Below, piece by piece: positions 17,787 through 25,811 of a stretch of 64,000 bases of DNA. The notes below the pieces were generated by a model. The model was not told where the DNA came from, searched no databases, and worked only from the letters and a program-made list of their open reading frames with translations. A program made the position numbers and the translations under genes. Source of the stretch: DASQGA01 sp963722715 (GTDB taxonomy: Bacteria > Actinomycetota > Thermoleophilia > Gaiellales > Gaiellaceae); the NCBI GenBank assembly GCA_963722715.1, contig CAVROA010000015.1, positions 167,430-231,429 on the forward strand, in the 5' to 3' direction. Position 1 is the first letter of the stretch. Every line of letters begins with the position of its first letter.

Positions 17787-18610
17787 ACTTCGTCTGGGCA
17801 ATGCTCGTCGTTGCCGCCGTGACCGCCATCGCCGTCGCGGCAATGTTGTTCGTGAGGCGCGGAGCGCCCGAGGGCAGCCGCTTCGCCGACGGCGATCGCG
17901 CCGCGGGCGTCTTCGGCGTGCTCGCGACCGGATTTTCGGTGCTGCTCGGCTTCGTCGTTTTCCTCGCCTTCGAGAGCTACGACCAATCGAGATCTGGAGC
18001 CGAGGAGGAGGCGCTTGTGCTCGCCCAACAGGTGCAGACGGCACAGTTCCTCGGGGAGCGAGTGGCCGGTGAGCTCACGGGTGAGCTCGTGTGCTACGGG
18101 CGTTCGGTGATTCATATCGAGTGGCCGCGTGCCGAAGCCGGCGACCAGGGCGACACGATCAACCCGTGGGGAGTCCGCCTGTTCCAGACCCTGCAGAAGG
18201 TCCAGCCGGACACGCCGAGCCAGGAGGCGGCCTACGGCAAGTGGCTCGATCAGACATCGGACCGCGAAGCGGCACGAATCGACCGGATCCACGGGGCCGT
18301 CGGCGTCATCCCGACGCCGCTGTGGGTTGTGCTGCTCATGATCTCTGGCGTGATCTTCGTGTTCATGCTGTTCTTCGCGGACCGAAGCGAAGGCGCGATC
18401 ACCCAGGCCGTCTTGATGGGATCAGTTTCGTCGGTGATCGCCGCCATGCTGCTGCTGATCGGATTTCTCGATAGTCCCTTCCACAAGGGCGTCGGCGGTG
18501 TTCGACCGGTCGCGATGGAGCGAACACTGAACATCGTCGACGAAGCGTTGCAGGCCGTGAACCAACGCGTAGCCCTGCCGTGTGACGCTCAGGGGAACGC
18601 AGCCTCGTGA
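17783..18610 (+). CDS. DUF4239-like (bestrophin-like) membrane protein
   Basis: 275 residues from GTG 17783, overlapping the previous stop by four bases. One N-terminal helix, a second at about residues 50-70 (GVFGVLATGFSVLLGFVVFLAF), a coiled-coil-like EEEALVLAQQVQTAQFL segment, then two C-terminal helices. This order is that of DUF4239 proteins. Function not established. Third gene of the overlapping run 14601-19239. Confidence 0.78.
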   Translation: MNFVWAMLVVAAVTAIAVAAMLFVRRGAPEGSRFADGDRAAGVFGVLATGFSVLLGFVVFLAFESYDQSRSGAEEEALVLAQQVQTAQFLGERVAGELTGELVCYGRSVIHIEWPRAEAGDQGDTINPWGVRLFQTLQKVQPDTPSQEAAYGKWLDQTSDREAARIDRIHGAVGVIPTPLWVVLLMISGVIFVFMLFFADRSEGAITQAVLMGSVSSVIAAMLLLIGFLDSPFHKGVGGVRPVAMERTLNIVDEALQAVNQRVALPCDAQGNAAS

Positions 18611-19239
18611 CGGGAACGCATCGGCGCGACTGGGTCGAGGTCAGCGCCACGGTCTTGCTGGCCTTCGCGGCTGTCGCGACGGCATGGAGCAGCTATCAGG
18701 CCACGCGCTGGAACGGCGAGCAGGCGAAGACGTCGGGCAGCGTCAACAAGACCCGGATCGAGGCGGCCCGCGCCGCGGACCTGGCGAACGCTCAGCAACA
18801 GGTCGACGTGGCGACGTTCATGCAGTGGGTGGACTCGTATGCGCGCGGCGAGACCAAGCTCGTGAACTTCTACCGCGAGCGCTTCCGCGAGGAGTTCAGG
18901 CCCGCGTTCAACGCGTGGATCGCGACGAAGCCGCTCAAGACCGAAGGCGCGCCGCTGACTCCGTTCGCGATGCCGCAGTACCGCCTGGCGGCGAGGGCCG
19001 AAGCCGGTCGGCTGGACACCATGGCGGAGGAGCTCAGCGCCCAGGTGCGGCGAAACATCCAGCGCGCCTCCAACTACGTCCTCGGTGTTGTTCTCTTCGC
19101 GGTCGCTCTCTTCTTCGCGGGGATGAGCACGAAGCTCACTGCGGCCGGTCTCCGTATGACAATGGTGGCAATCGGTTGCCTCATCTTCCTCGGCACCGCC
19201 GCCTGGCTTGCGACGTTCCCAGTTAGCATCGCCGTCTAA
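18607..19239 (+). CDS. Membrane protein of unknown function, partner of the DUF4239-like protein
   Basis: 210 residues from GTG 18607 (GTGA overlap). An N-terminal helix (VSATVLLAFAAVATAWSSYQ) is followed by a roughly 115-residue helical domain facing one side of the membrane and two C-terminal helices. It resembles DUF4337-like small membrane proteins. The tight overlap with the preceding gene suggests that the two products act together. Confidence 0.72.
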   Translation: MTGTHRRDWVEVSATVLLAFAAVATAWSSYQATRWNGEQAKTSGSVNKTRIEAARAADLANAQQQVDVATFMQWVDSYARGETKLVNFYRERFREEFRPAFNAWIATKPLKTEGAPLTPFAMPQYRLAARAEAGRLDTMAEELSAQVRRNIQRASNYVLGVVLFAVALFFAGMSTKLTAAGLRMTMVAIGCLIFLGTAAWLATFPVSIAV

Positions 19240-19263
19240 GCCCGGAGGGGTACTGACTTGATC

Positions 19264-19542
19264 TCAGCGGGTCGCGTACCGGCTTTGGGCGGGTTTGGTC
19301 GCGTAGGTCGCCACGTCGAGCGCGACTCCGATGCCGACGAGGATCCACTCCCCACCCGAGACACCACCGCCGGGAGACCACACCAGGAGATACATGAGCG
19401 TCGTCCACGGCGCGACGAGGAGGCCCAACAAGGGCCACAGCCACGAGTCGAATGCGAGGTCGACTCGGTTCCCGAAGAGCCACATCGCAATGATCGCGAC
19501 GCGCGGGCCGAGGAGGCCGACGAGAAGGACGAAGCAACACAT
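19264..19542 (-). CDS. Small membrane protein
   Basis: 92 residues, ATG 19542. Three hydrophobic segments: CCFVLLVGLLGPRVAIIAMWLF, WLWPLLGLLVAPWTTLMYLLVW and EWILVGIGVALDVATYA. The pattern is common in actinobacteria as an uncharacterised family. It is convergent with the operon ending at 19239. Confidence 0.72.
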   Translation of the reverse strand: MCCFVLLVGLLGPRVAIIAMWLFGNRVDLAFDSWLWPLLGLLVAPWTTLMYLLVWSPGGGVSGGEWILVGIGVALDVATYATKPAQSRYATR

Positions 19543-19693
19543 CTAAAGAACACCTCGCGAGATTAAGGTCGACTCCCGAACCATCTCACAGTCTGAGACG
19601 CGCCGGAAGGCGGATCTCAACGCCGCTTGCCGGTAACCTCACCGCTCTCGGCTACGGCGTGGCGGTCGTGCGCTTCGCGACCGGAGCCTCAGT

Positions 19694-20434
19694 TCACCTC
19701 GGAGACCGTCGTGCAGTCCAGGTCGCGCGCAGGGTCGAGGCGTCCGCCTGCTCGTGCGTGTACTCCGCGCCTACCGCGATCACCGCGAAGCCCGCGTCTT
19801 GGAGGGAGGCACGGACGTCTGCATCCGCGTGGAAGTACTGCCGGTGCTGCTCGCTAAAGGGATCCCCGTCACGGGGCCGCGTGAGCTCGATCCTGGTGTC
19901 GCAGGTACGGGCGGCGGGATCCACGACACTGCTGATCACGAAGTCGTTCCCCGCCGATTGACCCGCGACCACGGGGTTGGCGATGGTGAAGTCCATCATC
20001 TCGTCGGTGTGGAGGTCGAAGACGAGCCAACCGGCGGGCCGAAGGCAACCGGCCACCGCGCCAATCGTCGATCGCAACTCGTCCGGAGTGAGGTAGTTGA
20101 GGCCGTCGAACGTGCAGACCGCGGCGTCGAAGACACCCTCGACCGCCAGGTCCGGGAGAGTCATCCGGCTCAACGTCACCTCGGGCCCGAGGCGCTCGCG
20201 AGCGAGGGCAAGCATCGCGTCGGATGCGTCGACGCCGACGACCCGGTAGCCGCGCGCGATCAACTCGCCTGCGAGGATGCCGGTGCCGCAGCCGAGGTCG
20301 AGCACAGACCGTACGCCCTCCGGGTCGGCACTCCAGAGCTCATGGAGGAACGACGCCCAGCGGTCATGGCAGGGGTCGATGACGATCTCGTCGTAGAACC
20401 CTGCGAGCCGCGAGTACGCCTCGACGGGCCTCAC
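19694..20434 (-). CDS. Class I SAM-dependent methyltransferase
   Basis: 246 residues. Motif I is VLDLGCGTGILAGEL (about residues 42-56), followed by the acidic strand VVGVDASDAML and motif IV AAVCTFDGLNYL. The C-terminal beta strands are those of the Methyltransf_11/25 group. It uses S-adenosylmethionine; the acceptor cannot be inferred. It lies 21 bases downstream of the SHOCT gene on the same strand and could be the last gene of that operon. Confidence 0.9.
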   Translation of the reverse strand: MRPVEAYSRLAGFYDEIVIDPCHDRWASFLHELWSADPEGVRSVLDLGCGTGILAGELIARGYRVVGVDASDAMLALARERLGPEVTLSRMTLPDLAVEGVFDAAVCTFDGLNYLTPDELRSTIGAVAGCLRPAGWLVFDLHTDEMMDFTIANPVVAGQSAGNDFVISSVVDPAARTCDTRIELTRPRDGDPFSEQHRQYFHADADVRASLQDAGFAVIAVGAEYTHEQADASTLRATWTARRSPR

Positions 20435-20455
20435 AGTGACCGCGGTTGCGGTCCG

Positions 20456-20710
20456 TCAGAGGCCGAGGATCTTGGCCTTGGCGGCCGCGAACTCCTCATC
20501 GGTGAGCACGCCCTGGTTGTGGAGCTGCGCCAGTTCCTGGAGCTGTGCGCTCGCGTCCTCCTGCTGCGCCGGCGGCGGTGCCTCCTCCTGGTAGGCCTGC
20601 GCGTCCTGCTCGTCATACCTGGCGGCCTGACGACGCTGCACGCGTCCGGACACCGCGGTGGCGGTTCCCGCGACGACGGCGGTGCGGGCTGCCATACGTA
20701 AAAGTCCCAT
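20456..20710 (-). CDS. SHOCT-domain protein
   Basis: 84 residues. The C-terminal LQELAQLHNQGVLTDEEF..AKAKILGL is a canonical SHOCT (short C-terminal) helix pair, preceded by a glutamine-rich linker (YQEEAPPPAQQ). The N-terminus is a short amphipathic/membrane segment. SHOCT motifs mediate oligomerisation or targeting. Third gene of the SHOCT-DUF6325-SHOCT run (21562 to 20456). Confidence 0.85.
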   Translation of the reverse strand: MGLLRMAARTAVVAGTATAVSGRVQRRQAARYDEQDAQAYQEEAPPPAQQEDASAQLQELAQLHNQGVLTDEEFAAAKAKILGL

Positions 20711-20741
20711 GTCGTTCCTTTCGATCTCGAAGTGGAAGGGT

Positions 20742-21152
20742 CTAGCTTGCGGCGAGTGCTGCCACGACGTCTGCGGGAATCCGGATCGAATCGATCAACA
20801 CAGCGTCGGCAGCCTGGAGGGCGTCGACCACCTCCGCGGCCCAGAGGTTCTCGAAAGCGATCAGCATGGCCGCGCTGTTGGACGGGAGATCGTCGCTGAC
20901 CTCCTCGGCATCCTCGTGCCCCAGCGCACCCGGCTGCGCGATGTCGATGGAGACGAAGTCCGCGCCCTCGTCGTCGAGGTCCGAAGCCCTGAGTGACGTC
21001 ACGACGCCCTCCGCGTCCTTCATGACGAAGAGCAGATCGAGCACTCGGATCGTGCCGTTCTCCACGAGGTCCAGAATCGCCGGGGCGATCCGCCCGGTGA
21101 ACTTGTTGCCCGGAAAGCCAATGATGAAGACGTCGACGGGGCCGACTGCCAT
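20742..21152 (-). CDS. DUF6325-family protein
   Basis: 136 residues, ATG 21152 with GAGAGGAGA upstream. Opening MAVGPVDVFIIGFPGNKFTG and the alternating beta-alpha-beta pattern with E-N-L-W-A near residue 102 match DUF6325, a small ferredoxin-like-fold family repeatedly found beside SHOCT genes in actinobacteria and other phyla. Function unknown. It is flanked on both sides by SHOCT-domain genes in the same orientation. Confidence 0.85.
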   Translation of the reverse strand: MAVGPVDVFIIGFPGNKFTGRIAPAILDLVENGTIRVLDLLFVMKDAEGVVTSLRASDLDDEGADFVSIDIAQPGALGHEDAEEVSDDLPSNSAAMLIAFENLWAAEVVDALQAADAVLIDSIRIPADVVAALAAS

Positions 21153-21166
21153 GGTTTCTCCTCTCT

Positions 21167-21562
21167 TTACGCTAGAGCTTTGGCCTTGATTGCGTCGTAC
21201 TCCTGCTGGTTGATAGCGCCGCTGTCGAGCAGTCCCTTGGCCCGCTCGATCTCGCCCGCCGCGCCGGCCGACCCGGCGACCGAGCGAACGTATTCGTCCG
21301 TGTCGCGCCGAGCTGCGGCCATCTGATCTGCGTTCCGCTGCGCCATCTCGTCGCTATTCGCGATCAGGTAGACGAAGACGCCGAGGAACGGCGCGAAGAG
21401 CATGAAGATCAGCCAGAGCGTCTTCTTTCCGCCGCTTATGTCGCGTCGGCGGAAAACGTCGCCGATCGCGTGGAACAGCAACATGAACCAGGCGATCCAC
21501 AGGAAGAAGACGACCATCGTCCAGAGCACGTCGAGGAACGGATAATCGGCTGCGAGCACCAT
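21167..21562 (-). CDS. PLDc_N-type membrane protein with C-terminal SHOCT domain
   Basis: 131 residues. Two membrane helices (DVLWTMVVFFLWIAWFMLLF and TLWLIFMLFAPFLGVFVYLIA) form a PLDc_N-like hairpin with the typical G-G-x-K-T-L-W turn. The tail IERAKGLLDSGAINQQEYDAI is SHOCT. It leads the SHOCT-DUF6325-SHOCT operon and is divergent from the formylglycine-generating enzyme; operator-like sites e and f lie between them. Confidence 0.87.
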   Translation of the reverse strand: MVLAADYPFLDVLWTMVVFFLWIAWFMLLFHAIGDVFRRRDISGGKKTLWLIFMLFAPFLGVFVYLIANSDEMAQRNADQMAAARRDTDEYVRSVAGSAGAAGEIERAKGLLDSGAINQQEYDAIKAKALA

Positions 21563-21641
21563 CGTTGGCCTCCTCAGGGATTCGACCGCGGGAGCTCCGC
21601 GGGCACTTCCGTCAGCCTCTAGTCACCGCCAGGCCGGGTCA

Positions 21642-21658
21642 TCATGCGGATCGGGTGA
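21642..21658. promoter_or_regulatory. Operator-like palindrome, site e
   Basis: TCATGC-GGATC-GGGTGA. Located 79 bases upstream of the SHOCT operon start (minus strand) and exactly 37 bp from site f. Confidence 0.55.
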
Positions 21659-21678
21659 TTCGAGCCGGTTTTGCTGTC

Positions 21679-21695
21679 TCGTCACATCTGGGTGA
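21679..21695. promoter_or_regulatory. Operator-like palindrome, site f
   Basis: TCGTCA-CATCT-GGGTGA followed by TGA. With site e it forms a tandem pair between divergent transcription units. Confidence 0.5.
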
Positions 21696-21777
21696 TGATC
21701 GAACGGTCATGAACGTTGAGGCTTCCCGTTTCCCTCGAACGATCTCGAACAATGAGCGCCTTCGCGACACTCGAATC

Positions 21778-22680
21778 ATGCCGACCGCTGAGCGTCGCGC
21801 GCCCGTCCAGGACATGGTGTGGATCGAGGGCGGCGAGTTCCTGATGGGCTCGGAGGACTTCTACCCCGAGGAGCGGCCGGTGCGCCGGGTGCAGGTCGAC
21901 GGCTTCTGGATCGACGAGCATCCGGTCACCGCGAGTGACTTCAGACGCTTCGTCCGGGAGACCGGCTACGTCACCGTCGCCGAGCGGCCGCTCGATGCCG
22001 CCGATTACCCCGACGCCGACCCCGACCTGCTCGTGCCGGGTTCGCTCGTCTTCCGCAAGACCTCCGGACCGGTGCCTTTGAACGACGCCCGCAACTGGTG
22101 GGAGTACGTGCCGGGCGCGTTTTGGAAGAAGCCGGGCGGGCCGGGAACGACGATCAACGGCCGTGATCGCCACCCCGTAGTCCAGGTCGCCTACGAGGAT
22201 GCGGAGGCCTATGCGGCCTGGAGCGGCAAGGCGCTTCCCACCGAGGCCGAGTGGGAGTACGCCGCCCGCGGCGGCCTCGACGGGGCCACCTTCGCCTGGG
22301 GCGAGGAGCACTTCCCAGACGGCAAGCCGAGGGCGAACACCTGGCAGGGCGAGTTTCCGTGGCAGAACCTGAAGGCCGACGGCTTCGAGGGTACGAGTCC
22401 CGTCGGCAGCTTCCCGCCCAACGGCTACGGGCTCTACGACATGACCGGGAACACATGGGAGTGGACGAGCGACGACTTCTCGCTCGGCTACGCCGAGAGC
22501 AAGCCGTGCTGTGCCCCCGAGCCTCTTCGCGGCGAGCGCTTCCCCCGCAAGGTGATCAAGGGCGGCTCGCACCTTTGCGCGCCGAACTACTGCCTCCGGT
22601 ACCGCCCTGCTGCGCGCCAAGGCGAGACGGTCGACACGTCGACCGGGCACATCGGCATTCGCTGCGTCGTTCGGAGTTGA
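21778..22680 (+). CDS. Formylglycine-generating enzyme (sulfatase-modifying factor)
   Basis: 300 residues from ATG 21778; an in-frame ATG at 21709 is possible but its extra residues are not family-like and it would start only 13 bases after operator f. The FGE fold is complete: opening MVWIEGGEFLMGSEDFYPEE, YDMTGNTWEWTSDDF, and the active-site segment GGSHLCAPNYCLRYRPAAR, which carries both copper-binding catalytic cysteines spaced C-x4-C. It should convert a cysteine in a C-x-P-x-R motif of a client sulfatase to formylglycine using O2. No sulfatase lies in the window. Confidence 0.94.
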   Translation: MPTAERRAPVQDMVWIEGGEFLMGSEDFYPEERPVRRVQVDGFWIDEHPVTASDFRRFVRETGYVTVAERPLDAADYPDADPDLLVPGSLVFRKTSGPVPLNDARNWWEYVPGAFWKKPGGPGTTINGRDRHPVVQVAYEDAEAYAAWSGKALPTEAEWEYAARGGLDGATFAWGEEHFPDGKPRANTWQGEFPWQNLKADGFEGTSPVGSFPPNGYGLYDMTGNTWEWTSDDFSLGYAESKPCCAPEPLRGERFPRKVIKGGSHLCAPNYCLRYRPAARQGETVDTSTGHIGIRCVVRS

Positions 22681-22746
22681 GAAGGCGAATCCCTCCGCCA
22701 AGCCGGGGTACGGCGCGCGAGCTCGGCGACGACGCCTAGGGGCCGT

Positions 22747-23160
22747 CTAGCGCGAATCGAGACCCGCAAGCCGGGCTTCGACGCTCTCGAGTCGATCGAG
22801 GATCTGCTGTAGGTGCCGGATCTCCTCCTCGCGCGACTCACGACTCCGCTGCGCCACCAGGATTGACACCACGGCACTCGTGATCAGCGGAATCAGCCCG
22901 AGGCCGGTGAGCATCAGCACACTGGCGACGACGCGGCCCGCGCCGCTCTCCGGAACGTAGTCGCCGTAACCGACCGTGCTGACGGTCGTGACCGCGAACC
23001 AGAGGGCCTGCGGAAAGGTATCGAAAGCCGGATCGATCAGTCGCTCGAGCACGGCCGCGGCGATCGCGAGCACCGTCGCGACCGTCAGGATCAGACCGAG
23101 CGCCTTGCGTAGAGTCAGGCCGACCAGTGTCTCGGTCGCCCGCCGTTCGAGCCGATGCAT
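22747..23160 (-). CDS. Two-helix potassium channel (ion_trans_2)
   Basis: 137 residues. A first helix (residues 18-38), a pore helix and the K+ selectivity filter TVGYGD at about residues 62-67, a second helix (VVASVLMLTGLGLIPLITSAVV) and a C-terminal coiled coil (EEEIRHLQQILDRLESVEARL) that probably sets tetramer assembly. No RCK domain. Stands alone between the formylglycine-generating enzyme and the AI-2E gene. Confidence 0.92.
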   Translation of the reverse strand: MHRLERRATETLVGLTLRKALGLILTVATVLAIAAAVLERLIDPAFDTFPQALWFAVTTVSTVGYGDYVPESGAGRVVASVLMLTGLGLIPLITSAVVSILVAQRSRESREEEIRHLQQILDRLESVEARLAGLDSR

Positions 23161-23219
23161 CGGATTCAGTTCGGCGCGAGGCCGCGATGCCCTACCCGAG
23201 CCGCTCGGTCGCTTACGGC

Positions 23220-24296
23220 CTACGAGGGCGCCGGGCGGGCGCCTCGCTGTCCCGCGCGGACAGCTGCCACCAGGATCTCGATGCCCTTCGTCACCGGCAC
23301 CGCGATCAGCGCACCGACGATACCGAAGAGCGACGAGAAGACGATGACCGCCACGACCGAGAGGAACGGATGGATCTCCACGGTCTGCTTGAACACCCGA
23401 GGCGTGATGACGTTGTTCTCAACCTGCTGGTAGAGGATCAGCGCGACGCCCACCACGACCGCTTTCCACGGCTCTTCGAGCAGGGCGACCAGGACGACCG
23501 GGATCGTCCCGATCGTGGCGCCGATGTTCGGGATTAGATCTGTGATGGCGACGAAGAGCGACAGCGGGGCGGCGAATGGCAACCCGAGGAGCGTCATCGT
23601 GACGTAGGTGAAGACGCCTGCGAAGACGGCGATGAGGAACTTCCCGTACCAGTACCCCTTGTTCACGACGTAGATGCTTCGCAGGGCAGTCGTGAACGGC
23701 TCGCGGTAGGAGGGTGGCATGAGTCCGCTCGCCCGTTGCACCAGCTCCCGGCCGTAGACCAGGAAGTACAGGGTGAACGTGAAGATCATGAAGACCGCGA
23801 AACCGGCGCTCGCGAGGCCACCGACCAATGAAAGCAACTTGCCACTCCCCTCGAAGAAGCCCGAGGCGCCTTCGGCAGTGTCGCCTGCAGTCTGGATGGC
23901 TTCGTCGGCGTTCAGCGAGTCCGACGCTTCCGTCCCCTGAAGGTCGTCGACGTACGTCGGAATCTTTTCCTTCAAAGCCTGGGCGCCGTCGACAATCGCC
24001 GGCAGAATCGCGATCGCGAACACGAGAACTATGCCTGCGATCACGAGGAAAGCGAGCCCGGTCGCCAAGCCCCGACTCATGCCACGGCGGGTGAACATCT
24101 GGATGAGCGGCTCGATCGAAAAGGCGAGGAATCCTGCGGCGACGAGCCATACGATCGTCTCGCGTACCAGCCAGATACCAATTAGAAGAGCGCAGACGAC
24201 GAGCACGACTGCGACGACGACCAACGCGGAAGTGACGAAGAACCGACGGTTGGGTCGTCCAGCCGGGACGGCGAGGTCTGGACCGGGCACTGCCAT
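23220..24296 (-). CDS. AI-2E family transporter (PerM-like)
   Basis: 358 residues with about eight helices, including LVAAGFLAFSIEPLIQ and the conserved ITDLIPNIGATIGTIPVVL near residue 260 typical of this family. Members include the AI-2 exporter TqsA and Na+/H+ antiporter-like proteins; the substrate cannot be told. Divergent from the YihY gene with 47 bases between starts. Confidence 0.9.
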   Translation of the reverse strand: MAVPGPDLAVPAGRPNRRFFVTSALVVVAVVLVVCALLIGIWLVRETIVWLVAAGFLAFSIEPLIQMFTRRGMSRGLATGLAFLVIAGIVLVFAIAILPAIVDGAQALKEKIPTYVDDLQGTEASDSLNADEAIQTAGDTAEGASGFFEGSGKLLSLVGGLASAGFAVFMIFTFTLYFLVYGRELVQRASGLMPPSYREPFTTALRSIYVVNKGYWYGKFLIAVFAGVFTYVTMTLLGLPFAAPLSLFVAITDLIPNIGATIGTIPVVLVALLEEPWKAVVVGVALILYQQVENNVITPRVFKQTVEIHPFLSVVAVIVFSSLFGIVGALIAVPVTKGIEILVAAVRAGQRGARPAPS

Positions 24297-24343
24297 TGAG
24301 GGCTAGGGTTCCGCTCCCGTGGTCGAGATCCTGCCTGGCGCCC

Positions 24344-25234
24344 ATGACCGATAGCGAGCCGAAACCTTCGCTCGGCGGGCGGCGCGGCGGGACCGTGCGG
24401 GACCGCGCTGAGTCTTTGTTCGGCTTGCTCGAAGGCGGCCGACCTGAGCACCTGTCGATCGAGGCCGGCTTTCGCTGGATTGCTCGCGACAAGGCGATCG
24501 CCGGCGGAGTTCTCGGCGGCGGGCTCGCCTACCGGTTTTTCTTCTGGTTGCTCGCCCTGGCTGTCGTCGTCGCCGGCGGACTCGGCTTCGCCTCGTCCTC
24601 GGGGGCGGACGTCGAAGGCGCCGCCGGCGACGTCGGCCTGAGAACATCCCTCGCCTCCAGCATTGCAAGCGCGGCGGAGCAATCGGAGACGGGGCGTTGG
24701 TGGTTGCTCGCCACAGGCGTAGTGCTGTTCATGTGGTTCAGCTGGGGCCTCCTCCGTGCGCTCCGCCTTGTCCACGCCGCTGCGTGGCAGGTCAGGCTGG
24801 AACCTCTGCGCAACGCTCCACGGTCGGTCGCGACGATCCTCGCCGCTCCGGTCGTGTTGGTTGGCCTGTCCGCCGCAGCAAGTTGGGCTCGCGCGAGCAC
24901 GGGCGGGATCACAGGCCTGGCCGTGACGCTCGCGGTCGGCCTTGGTTTCGGCGCCCTGTGGCTCCTCGTCTCCATGAGACTGCCCTCCGGGGACGTACCC
25001 TGGACGGGATTCCTGCCCGGCGCCGTTCTCCTCAGCATCGGGCTCCAGGGATTGCATGTCTTCACTGCGTATTTCCTGGAGGAGAAGCTCGAGCATGCAT
25101 CCGAGCTCTACGGCGCGCTCGGGCTGGCGGCGACCATGCTCTTCTACCTCTTTCTCATCGGTCGTGGCTTTGTTTGGGCAGCCGAGCTGAACGCCGTTGT
25201 GTGGGAGCTGCGTCACCCGGAGCGCGCCTCGTAG
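24344..25234 (+). CDS. YihY/virulence factor BrkB family membrane protein
   Basis: 296 residues from ATG 24344. Six helices with the family pattern of an amphipathic N-terminus (RWIARDKAIAGGVLGGGLAYRFFFWLLAL), a G-L-L-R-A-L-R segment and a final YFLEEKLEHASELYGALGLAATMLFYLFLI..FVWAAELNAV. Although once called ribonuclease BN, the family is now regarded as membrane proteins of unknown, possibly transport, function. Confidence 0.9.
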   Translation: MTDSEPKPSLGGRRGGTVRDRAESLFGLLEGGRPEHLSIEAGFRWIARDKAIAGGVLGGGLAYRFFFWLLALAVVVAGGLGFASSSGADVEGAAGDVGLRTSLASSIASAAEQSETGRWWLLATGVVLFMWFSWGLLRALRLVHAAAWQVRLEPLRNAPRSVATILAAPVVLVGLSAAASWARASTGGITGLAVTLAVGLGFGALWLLVSMRLPSGDVPWTGFLPGAVLLSIGLQGLHVFTAYFLEEKLEHASELYGALGLAATMLFYLFLIGRGFVWAAELNAVVWELRHPERAS

Positions 25235-25264
25235 GCGGCCCCCCATCCTCCTTCACGCGGCAGT

Positions 25265-25281
25265 TCATCCCGTTGGGACGA
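25265..25281 (+). promoter_or_regulatory. Operator-like palindrome, site g
   Basis: TCATCC-CGTTG-GGACGA followed by TGC; ends 55 bases before the DUF7144 start at 25337. Confidence 0.6.
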
Positions 25282-25336
25282 TGCAGCACCCACCTGTGTG
25301 CGATGTCCTCCAGTAACTGAACGGATAGGAGGACAC

Positions 25337-25789
25337 ATGAGCATGCGAGACTACGAGACTCAGGCGCGCGCCGCGGCGCTACGCCAGGACTTCGAGCCGG
25401 CAGGCCCGCCTGGCTCCGGCTGGGTCACCTTCGCGGCGCTCATGCTCGGGTTGGCCGGGCTCTTCAACTTCATCGCCGGCATCGCTGCAATCGCGAACTC
25501 GAGGGTCTACGTCGACGAGGCTACTTTTATTTTCAGTGACCTCAACACCTGGGGATGGATCGTCCTCGTTCTCGCCGTGGTCCAGGTCGTGGCCGCTATG
25601 GCACTCCTCAGCGGAAGCGAGTGGGCCCGCTGGTTCGGGATCGCGGCGGCGGGCGCGAATGCGATCGGTCAGCTCCTGTTTGTCCAGGCATATCCGTTCT
25701 GGTCACTTGCGCTCTTCTCGATGGACATCCTGATCATCTACGGGCTCACCATGTACGCGGGGTCACGGATGCCCAAGGCCGGAGCGTGA
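25337..25789 (+). CDS. DUF7144-family membrane protein, paralogue 2
   Basis: 150 residues from ATG 25337, with an AGGAGGA Shine-Dalgarno ten bases before. A polar 30-residue N-terminal arm precedes four helices; FNFIAGIAAIANSRVYVDE, NTWGWIVLVLAVVQVV and SEWARWFGIAAAGAN correspond segment by segment to the other two DUF7144 proteins here. Preceded by operator-like site g. Confidence 0.86.
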   Translation: MSMRDYETQARAAALRQDFEPAGPPGSGWVTFAALMLGLAGLFNFIAGIAAIANSRVYVDEATFIFSDLNTWGWIVLVLAVVQVVAAMALLSGSEWARWFGIAAAGANAIGQLLFVQAYPFWSLALFSMDILIIYGLTMYAGSRMPKAGA

Positions 25790-25811
25790 ACATCCGGCGC
25801 TCGCGGGGGGT

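Noticed and set aside
21682..22701. 339-codon minus-strand frame opposite the formylglycine-generating enzyme
   Set aside because: Shadow of a strongly conserved gene; no domain recognised.
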